DNA of 64,000 nt from Halisarca cf. caerulea (Eukaryota > Porifera > Demospongiae > Chondrillida > Halisarcidae), in contig CAUJGJ010000277.1 in assembly GCA_963170055.1 (NCBI GenBank), positions 16,001 through 80,000 of the forward strand, in the 5' to 3' direction. Of the stretch, positions 29,127-42,262 are shown piece after piece. How positions within the stretch are numbered: the first letter of the stretch is position 1; every line of letters begins with the position of its first letter. The notes under the pieces were generated by a model. That model had not been told where the DNA came from. It did not search any database and saw only the letters and a list, made by a program, of their open reading frames with translations. A program made the position numbers and the translations under genes.

Positions 29127-32100
29127 GTTTCTTAATTACTGTTGGCGTATTTGTGTAATGTTGGATATGCTGGTGCTAATACCAATATTTTGCACTAGAA
29201 CCTCGCACATTCCCAGTGGACACACATGACCTTTCTGAAGTGCTGCGGGCGTATTTGTGTAGTGTTGGATATGCTGGTGCTAATACCAATATTTGGCACT
29301 AGCACCACACATTCCCAGTGGACACAAATGACCTTTCTGAAGTGCTGTGGGCGTATTTGTGTAGTGTTGGATATGCTGGTGCTAATACCAATATTTGGCA
29401 CTAGCACCACTCACATTCCCAGTGGACATACATGAAGTTTCTTAACTACTGTGGGCGTATTTGTGTAATGTTGGATATGCTGGTGCAAATACCAATATTT
29501 GGCACTAGCACCACACATTCCTAGTGGACACACATGACCTTTCTGAAGTGCTGTGGGCGTATTTTTGTAGTGTTTGATAGGATGGTGCTAATACCAATAT
29601 TTGGCACTAGCACCACGCACATTCCCAGTAGACACACATGAAGTTTCTTACCTACTGTGCGCGTATTTGTGTAATGTTGGATATGCTGCTTCTAATACCA
29701 ATATTTGGCACTAGAACCACGCACATTCCCAGTGGACACACATGACCTTTCTGAAGTGCTGTGGAAGTATTTGTGTAATGTTGGATATGCTGGTGCTAAT
29801 ACCAATATTTGGCACTAGCACCACGTATATTCCCAGTGGACACACATGAAGTTTCTGAAGTACTGTGGGCGTATTTGTGTAGTGTTGGATATGCTGGTGC
29901 TAATACCAATATTTGGCACTAGCACCACTCACATTCCCAGTGGACATACATGAAGTTTCTTAACTACTGTGGGCGTATTTGTGTAATGTTGGAAATGCTG
30001 GTGCTAATACCAATATTTGGCACTAGCACCACACATTCCCAGTGGACACTAATGACCTTTCTGAAGTGCTGTGGGCGTATTTTTGTAGTGTTGGATATGC
30101 TTGTGCTAATACCAATATTTGACACTAGCACCACGCACATTCCCATTGGACACACATGAAGTTTCTGAAGTGCTGTGGGCGTATTTGTGTAGTGTTGGAT
30201 ATGCTCGTGCTAATACCAATATTTGGCACTAGCACCACGCACATTCCAAGTGGACACACATGAAGTTTCTTAACTACTGTGGGCGTATTTGTGTAGTGTT
30301 GGATATGCTGGTGCTAATATCAATATTTGGCACTAGCACCACGCACATTCCAAGTGGACACACATGACCTTTTTGAAGTGCTGTGGGCGTATTTGTGTAG
30401 TGTTGGATATGCTGGTGCTAATATCAATATTTGGCACTAGCACCACGCACATTCCAAGTGGACACACATGACCTTTTTGAAGTGCTGTGGGCGTATTTGT
30501 GTAGTGTTGGATATGCTGGTGCTAATACCAATATTTGGCACTAGCACCACGCACATTCCCAGTGGACAAACATGAAGTTTCTTAACTACTTTGCGCGTAT
30601 TTGTGTAATGTTGGATATGCTGCTGCTAATACCAATATTTTGCACTAGAACCACGCACATTCCCAGTGGACACACATGACCTTTCTGAAGTGCTGAGGGC
30701 GTATTTGTGTAGTGTTGGATATGCTGGTGCTAATACCAATAGTTGGCACTAGCACTACGCACATTCCCAGTAGACACACATAAAGTTTCTTAATTACTGT
30801 TGGCGTATTTGTGTAATGTTGGATATGCTGGTGCTAATACCAATATTTTGCACTAGAACCTCGCACATTCCCAGTGGACACACATGACCTTTCTGAAGTG
30901 CTGCGGGCGTATTTGTGTAGTGTTGGATATGCTGGTGCCAATACCAATATTTGGCACTAGCACCACGCACATTCCCTGTGGACACACATGACCTTTCTGA
31001 AGTGATGTGGGCGTATTTGTGTAGTGTTGGATATGCTTGTGCTAATACCAATATTTGGCACTAGCACCACGCACATTCCCAGTGGACACACATGAATTTT
31101 CTGAAGTGCTGTGGGCGTATTTGTGTAGTGTTGGATATGCTGGTGCTAATACCAATATTTGGCACTAGCACCGCGCACATTCCCAGTGGACACACATGAA
31201 GTTTCTTAACCACTGTGGGCGTATTTGTGTAGTGTTGGATATGCTGGTGCTAATACCTATATTTGGCACTAGCACCACGCACATTCCCAGTGGACACATA
31301 TGACCTTTCTGAAGTGCTGTGGGCGTATTTGTGTAGTGTTGGATATGCTGGTGCTAATACCAATAGTTGGCACTAGCACTACGCACATTCCCAGTAGACA
31401 CACATAATGTTTCTTAATTACTGTTGGCGTATTTGTGTAATGTTGTATATGCTGGTGCTAATACCAATATTTTGCACTAGAACAACGCACATTCCCAGTG
31501 GACACACATGACCTTTCTGAAGTGCTGAGGGCGTATTTGTGTAGTGTTGGATATGCTGGTGCTAATACCAATAGTTGGCACTAGCACTACGCACATTCCC
31601 AGTAGACACACATAAAGTTTCTTAATTACTGTTGGCGTATTTGTGTAATGTTGGATATGCTGGTGCTAATACCAATATTTTGCACTAGAACCTCGCACAT
31701 TCCCAGTGGACACACATGACCTTTCTGAAGTGCTGCGGGCGTATTTGTGTAGTGTTGGATATGCTGGTGCCAATACCAATATTTGGCACTAGCACCACTC
31801 ACATTCCCAGTGGACATACATGAAGTTTCTTAACTACTGTGGGCGTATTTCTGTAATGTTGGATATGCTGGTGCTAATACCAATATTTGGCACTAGCACC
31901 ACACATTCCCAGTGGACACACATGACCTTTCTGAAGTGCTGTGGGCGTATTTTTGTAGTGTTTGATAGGCTGGTGCTAATACCAATATTTGGCACTAGCA
32001 CCACGCACATTCCCAGTGGACACACGTGAAGTTTCTTAACTACTGTGCGCGTATTTGTGTAATGTTGGATATGCTGCTGCTAATACCAATATTTGGCACT

Positions 32101-32649
32101 AGCACCACTCACATTCCCAGTGGACATACATGAAGTTTCTTAACTACTGTGGGCGTATTTGTGTAATGTTGGATATGCTGGTGCTAATACCAATATTTTG
32201 CACTAGCACCACACATTCCCAGTGGACACAAATGACCTTTCTGAAGTGCTGTGGGCGTATTTGTGTAGTGTTGGATATGCTTGTGCTAATACCAATATTT
32301 GACACTAGCACCACGCACATTCCCAGTGGACACACATGAAGTTTCTGAAGTGCTGTGGGCGTATTTGTGTAGTGTTGGATATGCTCGTGCTAATACCAAT
32401 ATTTGGCACTAGCACCACGCACATTCCAAGTGGACACACATGAAGTTTCTTAACTACTGTGGGCGTATTTGTGTAATGTTGGATATGCTCGTGCTAATAC
32501 CAATATTTGGCACTAGCACCACGCACATTCCAAGTGGACACACATGAAGTTTCTTAACTACTGTGGGCGTATTTGTGTAATGTTGGATATGCTGCTGCTA
32601 ATATCAATATTTGGCACTAGCACCACGCACATTCCAAGTGGACACACAT

Positions 32650-35600
32650 GACCTTTTTGAAGTGCTGTGGGCGTATTTGTGTAGTGTTGGATATGCTGGT
32701 GCTAATATCAATATTTGGCACTAGCACCACGCACATTCCAAGTGGACACACATGACCTTTTTGAAGTGCTGTGGGCGTATTTGTGTAGTGTTGGATATGC
32801 TGGTGCTAATACCAATATTTGGCACTAGCACCACGCACATTCCCAGTGGACAAACATGAAGTTTCTTAACTACTTTGCGCTTATTTGTGTAATGTTGGAT
32901 ATGCTGCTGCTAATACCAATATTTGGCACTAGCACCACGCACATTCCCAGTGGACACACATGACCTTTCTGAAGTGCTGTGCGCGTACTTGTGTAGAGTT
33001 GGATATGCTGGTGCTAATACCAATATTTGGCACTAGCACCACGCACATTCCCAGTGGAAAAACATGAAGTTTCTGAAGTGCTGTGGGCGTATTTGTGTAG
33101 TGTTGGATATGCTGTTGCTAATACAAATATTTGGCACTAGCACCACGCACATTCCCTTTGGACACACATGACCTTTCTGAAGTGATGTGGGCGTATTTGT
33201 GTAGTGTTGGATATGCTTGTGCTAATACCAATATTTGGCACTAGCACCACGCACATTCCCAGTGGACACACATGAATTTTCTGAAGTGCTGTGGGCGTAT
33301 TTGTGTAGTGTTGGATATGCTGGTGCTAATACCAATATTTGGCACTAGCACCGCGCACATTCCCAGTGGACACACATGAAGTTTCTTAACCACTGTGGGC
33401 GTATTTGTGTAGTGTTGGATATGCTGGTGCTAATACCTATATTTGGCACTAGCACCACGCACATTCCCAGTGGACACATATGACCTTTCTGAAGTGCTGT
33501 GGGCGTATTTGTGTAGTGTTGGATATGCTGGTGCTAATACCAATATTTGGCACTAGCACCACTGACATTCCCAGTGGACATACATGAAGTTTCTTAACTA
33601 CTGTGGGCGTATTTGCGTAATGTTGGATATGCTGGTGCTAAAACCAATATTTGGCACTAGCACCACACATTCCCAGTGGACACACATGACCTTTCTGAAG
33701 TGATGTGGGCGTATTTTTGTAGTGTTTGATAGGCTGGTGCTAATACCAATATTTGGCACTAGCACCACGCACATTCCCAGTGGACACACATGAAGTTTCT
33801 TAACTACTGTGCGCGTATTTGTGTAATGTTGGATATGCTGCTGCTAATACCAATATTTGGCACTAGCACCACGCACATTCCCAGTGGACACACATGACCT
33901 TTCTGAAGTGCTGTGGAAGTATTTGTGAAATGTTGGATATGCTGGTGCTAATACCAATATTTGGCACTAGCACCACGTATATTCCCAGTGGACACACATG
34001 AAGTTTCTGAAGTGCTGTTGGCGTATTTGTGTAGTGTTGGATATGCTGGTGCTAATACCAATATTTGGCACTAGCACCACTCACATTCCCAGTGGACATA
34101 CATGAAGTTTCTTAACTACTGTGGGCGTATTTGTGTAATGTTGGATATGCTGGTGCTAATACCAATATTTGGCACTAGCACCACACATTCCCAGTGGACA
34201 CAAATGACCTTTCTGAAGTGCTGTGGGCGTATTTGTGTAGTGTTGGATATGCTTGTGCTAATACCAATATTTGGCACTAGCACCACGCACATTCCCAGTG
34301 GACTCACATGAAGTTTCTGAAGTGCTGTGGGCGTATTTGTGTAGTGTTGGATATGCTCGTGCTAATACCAATATTTGGCACTAGCACCACGCACATTCCA
34401 AGTGGACACACATGAAGTTTCTTAACTACTGTGGGCGTATTTGTGAAATGTTGGATATGCTGGTGCTAATACCAATATTTTGCACTAGCACCACGCACAT
34501 TCCCAGTGGACATACATGAAGTTTCTTAACTACTGTGGGCGTATTTGTGTAATGTTGGATATGCTGGTGCAAATACCAATATTTGGCACTAGCACCACAC
34601 ATTCCCAGTGGACACACATGACCTTTCTGAAGTTCTGTGGGCGTATTTTTGTAGTGTTTGATAGGATGGTGCTAATACCAATATTTGGCACTAGCACCAC
34701 GCACATTCCCAGTGGACACACATGAAGTTTCTTAACTACTGTGCGCGTATTTGTGTAATGTTGGATATGCTGCTTCAAATACCAATATTTGGCACTAGCA
34801 CCACGCACATTCCCAGTGGACACACATGACCTTTCTGAAGTGCTGTGGAAGTATTTGTGTAATGTTGGATATGCTGGTGCTAATACCAATATTTGGCACT
34901 AGCACCACGTATATTCCCAGTGGACACACATGAAGTTTCTGAAGTGCTGTGGGCGTATTTGTGTAGTGTTGGATATGCTGGTGCTAATACCAATATTTGG
35001 CACTAGCACCACTCACATTCCCAGTGGACATACATGAAGTTTCTTAACTACTGTGGGCGTATTTGTGTAATGTTGGATATGCTGGTGCTAATACCAATAT
35101 TTGGCACTAGCACCACACATTCCCAGTGGACACTAATGACCTTTCTGAAGTGCTGTGGGCGTATTTGTGTAGTGTTGGATATGCTTGTGCTAATACCAAT
35201 ATTTGACACTAGCACCACGCACATTCCCAGTGGACACACATTAAGTTTCTGAAGTGCTGTGGGCGTATTTGTGTAGTGTTGGATATGCTGGTGCTAATAT
35301 CAATATTTGGCACTAGCACCACGCACATTCCAAGTGGACACACATGACCTTTTTGAAGTGCTGTGGGCGTATTTGTGTAGTGTTGGATATGCTGGTGCTA
35401 ATACCAATATTTGGCACTAGCACCACGCACATTCCCAGTGGACAAACATGAAGTTTCTTAACTACTTTGCGCTTATTTGTGTAATGTTGGATATGCTGCT
35501 GCTAATACCAATATTTGGCACTAGCACCACGCACATTCCCAGTGGACACACATGACCTTTCTGAAGTGCTGTGCGCGTACTTGTGTAGAGTTGGATATGC

Positions 35601-38600
35601 TGGTGCTAATACCAATATTTGGCACTAGCACCACGCACATTCCCAGTGGAAAAACATGAAGTTTCTGAAGTGCTGTGGGCGTATTTGTGTAGTGTTGGAT
35701 ATGCTGTTGCTAATACAAATATTTGGCACTAGCACCACGCACATTCCCTTTGGACACACATGACCTTTCTGAAGTGATGTGGGCGTATTTGTGTAGTGTT
35801 GGATATGCTTGTGCTAATACCAATATTTGGCACTAGCACCACGCACATTCCCAGTGGACACACATGAATTTTCTGAAGTGCTGTGGGCGTATTTGTGTAG
35901 TGTTGGATATGCTGGTGCTAATACCAATATTTGGCACTAGCACCGCGCACATTCCCAGTGGACACACATGAAGTTTCTTAACCACTGTGGGCGTATTTGT
36001 GTAGTGTTGGATATGCTGGTGCTAATACCTATATTTGGCACTAGCACCACGCACATTCCCAGTGGACACATATGACCTTTCTGAAGTGCTGTGGGCGTAT
36101 TTGTGTAGTGTTGGATATGCTGGTGCTAATACCAATATTTGGCACTAGCACCACTGACATTCCCAGTGGACATACATGAAGTTTCTTAACTACTGTGGGC
36201 GTATTTGCGTAATGTTGGATATGCTGGTGCTAAAACCAATATTTGGCACTAGCACCACACATTCCCAGTGGACACACATGACCTTTCTGAAGTGATGTGG
36301 GCGTATTTTTGTAGTGTTTGATAGGCTGGTGCTAATACCAATATTTGGCACTAGCACCACGCACATTCCCAGTGGACACACATGAAGTTTCTTAACTACT
36401 GTGCGCGTATTTGTGTAATGTTGGATATGCTGCTGCTAATACCAATATTTGGCACTAGCACCACGCACATTCCCAGTGGACACACATGACCTTTCTGAAG
36501 TGCTGTGGAAGTATTTGTGAAATGTTGGATATGCTGGTGCTAATACCAATATTTGGCACTAGCACCACGTATATTCCCAGTGGACACACATGAAGTTTCT
36601 GAAGTGCTGTTGGCGTATTTGTGTAGTGTTGGATATGCTGGTGCTAATACCAATATTTGGCACTAGCACCACTCACATTCCCAGTGGACATACATGAAGT
36701 TTCTTAACTACTGTGGGCGTATTTGTGTAATGTTGGATATGCTGGTGCTAATACCAATATTTGGCACTAGCACCACACATTCCCAGTGGACACAAATGAC
36801 CTTTCTGAAGTGCTGTGGGCGTATTTGTGTAGTGTTGGATATGCTTGTGCTAATACCAATATTTGGCACTAGCACCACGCACATTCCCAGTGGACTCACA
36901 TGAAGTTTCTGAAGTGCTTGTGGGCGTATTTGTGTAGTGTTGGATATGCTCGTGCTAATACCAATATTTGGCACTAGCACCACGCACATTCCAAGTGGAC
37001 ACACATGAAGTTTCTTAACTACTGTGGGCGTATTTGTGTAATGTTGGATATGCTGGTGCTAATACCAATATTTTGCACTAGCACCACGCACATTCCCAGT
37101 GGACATACATGAAGTTTCTTAACTACTGTGGGCGTATTTGTGTAATGTTGGATATGCTGGTGCAAATACCAATATTTGGCACTAGCACCACACATTCCCA
37201 GTGGACACACATGACCTTTCTGAAGTTCTGTGGGCGTATTTTTGTAGTGTTTGATAGGATGGTGCTAATACCAATATTTGGCACTAGCACCACGCACATT
37301 CCCAGTGGACACACATGAAGTTTCTTAACTACTGTGCGCGTATTTGTGTAATGTTGGATATGCTGCTTCAAATACCAATATTTGGCACTAGCACCACGCA
37401 CATTCCCAGTGGACACACATGACCTTTCTGAAGTGCTGTGGAAGTATTTGTGTAATGTTGGATATGCTGGTGCTAATACCAATATTTGGCACTAGCACCA
37501 CGTATATTCCCAGTGGACACACATGAAGTTTCTGAAGTGCTGTGGGCGTATTTGTGTAGTGTTGGATATGCTGGTGCTAATACCAATATTTGGCACTAGC
37601 ACCACTCTCATTCCCAGTGGACATACATGAAGTTTCTTAACTACTGTGGGCGTATTTGTGTAATGTTGGATATGCTGGTGCTAATACCAATATTTGGCAC
37701 TAGCACCACACATTCCCAGTGGACACTAATGACCTTTCTGAAGTGCTGTGGGCGTATTTGTGTAGTGTTGGATATGCTTGTGCTAATACCAATATTTGAC
37801 ACTAGCACCACGCACATTCCCAGTGGACACACATTAAGTTTCTGAAGTGCTGTGGGCGTATTTGTGTAGTGTTGGATATGCTCGTGCTAATACCAATATT
37901 TGGCACTAGCACCACGCACATTCCAAGTGGACACACATGAAGTTTCTTAACTACTGTGGGCGTATTTGTGTAATGTTGGATATGCTGGTGCTAATACCAA
38001 TATTTGGCACTAGCACCACGCACATTCCAAGTGGACACACATGAAGTTTCTTAACTACTGTGGGCGTATTTGTGTAATGTTGGATATGCTGGTGCTAATA
38101 CCAATATTTGGCACTAGCACCACGCACATTCCAAGTGGACACACATGACCTTTTTGAAGTGCTGTGGGCGTATTTGTGTAGTGTTGGATATGCTGGTGCT
38201 AATACCAATATTTGGCACTAGCACCACGCACATTCCCAGTGGACAAACATGAAGTTTCTTAACTACTTTGCGCGTATTTGTGTAATGTTGGATATGCTGC
38301 TGCTAATACCAATATCTGGCACTAGCACCACGCACATTCCCAGTGGACACACATGACCTTTCTGAAGTGCTGTGCGCGTACTTGTGTAGTGTTGGATATG
38401 CTGGTGCTAATACCAATATTTGGCACTAGCACCACGCACATTCCCAGTGGAAAAACATGAAGTTTCTGAAGTGCTGTGGGCGTATTTGTGTAGTGTTGGA
38501 TATGCTGGTGCTAATACAAATATTTGGCACTAGCACCACGCACATTCCCTGTGGACACACATGACCTTTCTGAAGTGATGTGAGCGTATTTGAGTAGTGT

Positions 38601-39800
38601 TGGATATGCTGCTGCTAATACCAATATTTGGCACTAGCACCACGCACATTCCCAGTGGACACACATGACCTTTCTGAAGTGCTGTGGAAGTATTTGTGTA
38701 ATGTTGGATATGCTGGTGCTAATACCAATATTTGGCACTAGTACCAGGTATATTCCCAGTGGACACACATGAAGTTTCTGAAGTGCTGTGGGCGTATTTG
38801 TGTAGTGTTGGATATGCTGGTGCTAATACCAATATTTGGCACTAGCACCACTCACATTCCCAGTGGACATACATGAAGTTTCTTAACTACTGTGGGCGTA
38901 TTTGTGTAATGTTGGATATGCTGGTGCAAATACCAATATTTGGCACTAGCACCACACATTCCCAGTGGACACACATGACCTTTCTGAAGTGCTGTGGGCG
39001 TATTTTTGTAGTGTTTGATAGGCTGGTGCTAATACCAATATTTGGCACTAGCACCACGCACATTCCCAGTGGACACACGTGAAGTTTCTTAACTACTGTG
39101 GGCGTATTTGTGTAATGTTGGATATGCTGGTGCAAATACCAATATTTGGCACTAGCACCACACATTCCCAGTGGACACACATGACCTTTCTGAAGTGCTG
39201 TGGGCGTATTTTTGTAGTGTTTGATAGGATGGTGCTAATACCAATATTTGGCACTAGCACCACGCACATTCCCAGTGGACACACATGAAGTTTCTTAACT
39301 ACTGTGCGCGTATTTGTGTAATGTTGGATATGCTGCTTCAAATACCAATATTTGGCACTAGCACCACGCACATTCCCAGTGGACACACATGACCTTTCTG
39401 AAGTGCTGTGGAAGTATTTGTGTAATGTTGGATATGCTGGTGCTAATACCAATATTTGGCACTAGCACCACGTATATTCCCAGTGGACACACATGAAGTT
39501 TCTGAAGTGCTGTGGGCGTATTTGTGTAGTGTTGGATATGCTGGTGCTAATACCAATATTTGGCACTAGCACCACTCACATTCCCAGTGGACATACATGA
39601 AGTTTCTTAACTACTGTGGGCGTATTTGTGTAATGTTGGATATGCTGGTGCTAATACCAATATTTGGCACTAGCACCACACATTCCCAGTGGACACTAAT
39701 GACCTTTCTGAAGTGCTGTGGGCGTATTTGTGTAGTGTTGGATATGCTTGTGCTAATACCAATATTTGACACTAGCACCACGCACATTCCCAGTGGACAC
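32650..39800 (+). repeat. Second higher-order repeat family, about 2592 bp
   Basis: A different 25-monomer block occurs at about 32650-35241 and again at about 35242-37834 (offsets 2592-2593 bp). The one-base difference comes from an inserted T in GTGCTTGTGGGCG near 36917. A third, partial copy follows at an offset of 1970 bp (for example 37109 and 39079). Private markers include GTGGAAAAACATG, CATTCCCTTTGGACAC (CCCTGTGG in the later copy) and AGTGATGTGGGCG. The block differs from the 24-29 kb higher-order repeat but shares many of the same monomer types. Confidence 0.8.
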
Positions 39801-42262
39801 ACATGAAGTTTCTGAAGTGCTGTGGGCGTATTTGTGTAGTGTTGGATATGCTGGTGCTAATACCAATATTTGGCACTAGCACCACGCACATTCCAAGTGG
39901 ACACACATGAAGTTTCTTAACTACTGTGGGCGTATTTGTGTAATGTTGGATATGCTGGTGCTAATACCAATATTTGGCACTAGCACCACGCACATTCCAA
40001 GTGGACACACATGACCTTTTTGAATTGCTGTGGGCGTATTTGTGTAGTGTTGGATATGCTGGTGCTAATACCAATATTTGGCACTAGCACCACGCACATT
40101 CCCAGTGGACAAACATGAAGTTTCTTAACTACTTTGCGCGTATTTGTGTAATGTTGGATATGCTGCTGCTAATACCAATATCTGGCACTAGCACCACGCA
40201 CATTCCCAGTGGACACACATGACCTTTCTGAAGTGCTGTGCGCGTACTTGTGTAGTGTTGGATATGCTGGTGCTAATACCAATATTTGGCACTAGCACCA
40301 CGCACATTCCCAGTGGAAAAACATGAAGTTTCTGAAGTGCTGTGGGCGTATTTGTGTAGTGTTGGATATGCTGGTGCTAATACAAATATTTGGCACTAGC
40401 ACCACGCACATTCCCTGTGGACACACATGACCTTTCTGAAGTGATGTGGGCGTATTTGTGTAGTGTTGGATATGCTGGTGCTAATACCAATATTTGGCAC
40501 TAGCACCACGCACATTCCCAGTGGACACACATGAAGTTTCTGAAGTGCTGTGGGCGTATTTGTGTAGTGTTGGATATGCTGGTGCTAATACCAATATTTG
40601 GCACTAGCACCGCGCACATTCCCAGTGGACACACATGAAGTTTCTTAACCACTGTGGGCGTATTTGTGTAGTGTTGGATATGCTGGTGCTAATACCTATA
40701 TTTGGCACTAGCACCACGCACATTCCCAGTGGACACATATGACCTTTCTGAAGTGCTGTGGGCGTATTTGTGTAGTGTTGGATATGCTGGTGCTAATACC
40801 AATATTTGGCACTAGCACCACGCACATTCCCAGTGGACACACATGACCTTTCTGAAGTGCTGTAGAAGTATTTGTGTAATGTTGGATATGCTGGTGCTAA
40901 TACCAATATTTGGCACTAGCACCACGTATATTCCAAGTGGACACACATGAAGTTTCTGAAGTGCTGTTGGCGTATTTGTGTAGTGTTGGATATGCTGGTG
41001 CTAATACCAATATTTGACACTAGCACCACGCACATTCCCAGTGGACACACATGAAGTTTCTGAAGTGCTGTGGGCGTATTTGTGTAGTGTTGGATATGCT
41101 GGTGCTAATACCAATATTTGGCACTAGCACCACGCACATTCCAAGTGGACACACATGAAGTTTCTTAACTACTGTGGGCGTATTTGTGTAATGTTGGATA
41201 TGCTGGTGCTAATACCAATATTTGGCACTAGCACCACGCACATTCCAAGTGGACACACATGACCTTTTTGAATTGCTGTGGGCGTATTTGTGTAGTGTTG
41301 GATATGCTGGTGCTAATACCAATATTTGGCACTAGCACCACGCACATTCCCAGTGGACAAACATGAAGTTTCTTAACTACTTTGCGCGTATTTGTGTAAT
41401 GTTGGATATGCTGCTGCTAATACCAATATCTGGCACTAGCACCACGCACATTCCCAGTGGACACACATGACCTTTCTGAAGTGCTGTGCGCGTACTTGTG
41501 TAGTGTTGGATATGCTGGTGCTAATACCAATATTTGGCACTAGCACCACGCACATTCCCAGTGGAAAAACATGAAGTTTCTGAAGTGCTGTGGGCGTATT
41601 TGTGTAGTGTTGGATATGCTGGTGCTAATACAAATATTTGGCACTAGCACCACGCACATTCCCTGTGGACACACATGACCTTTCTGAAGTGATGTGGGCG
41701 TATTTGTGTAGTGTTGGATATGCTGGTGCTAATACCAATATTTGGCACTAGCACCACGCACATTCCCAGTGGACACACATGAAGTTTCTGAAGTGCTGTG
41801 GGCGTATTTGTGTAGTGTTGGATATGCTGGTGCTAATACCAATATTTGGCACTAGCACCGCGCACATTCCCAGTGGACACACATGAAGTTTCTTAACCAC
41901 TGTGGGCGTATTTGTGTAGTGTTGGATATGCTGGTGCTAATACCTATATTTGGCACTAGCACCACGCACATTCCCAGTGGACACATATGACCTTTCTGAA
42001 GTGCTGTGGGCGTATTTGTGTAGTGTTGGATATGCTGGTGCTAATACCAATATTTGGCACTAGCACCACGCACATTCCCAGTGGACACACATGACCTTTC
42101 TGAAGTGCTGTAGAAGTATTTGTGTAATGTTGGATATGCTGGTGCTAATACCAATATTTGGCACTAGCACCACGTATATTCCAAGTGGACACACATGAAG
42201 TTTCTGAAGTGCTGTTGGCGTATTTGTGTAGTGTTGGATATGCTGGTGCTAATACCAATATT
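39750..42262 (+). repeat. 1248-bp (12-monomer) tandem duplication
   Basis: Positions 39750-41014 and 40998-42262 match at a constant offset of 1248 bp, exactly 12 x 104. Shared rare variants are CCTTTTTGAATTGCTG (near 40013 and 41261), ATATCTGGCAC and TGTAGAAGTATT. The copies differ only at their edges, for example TTTGACAC near 41011 and TTTGGCAC near 42259. Confidence 0.8.
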
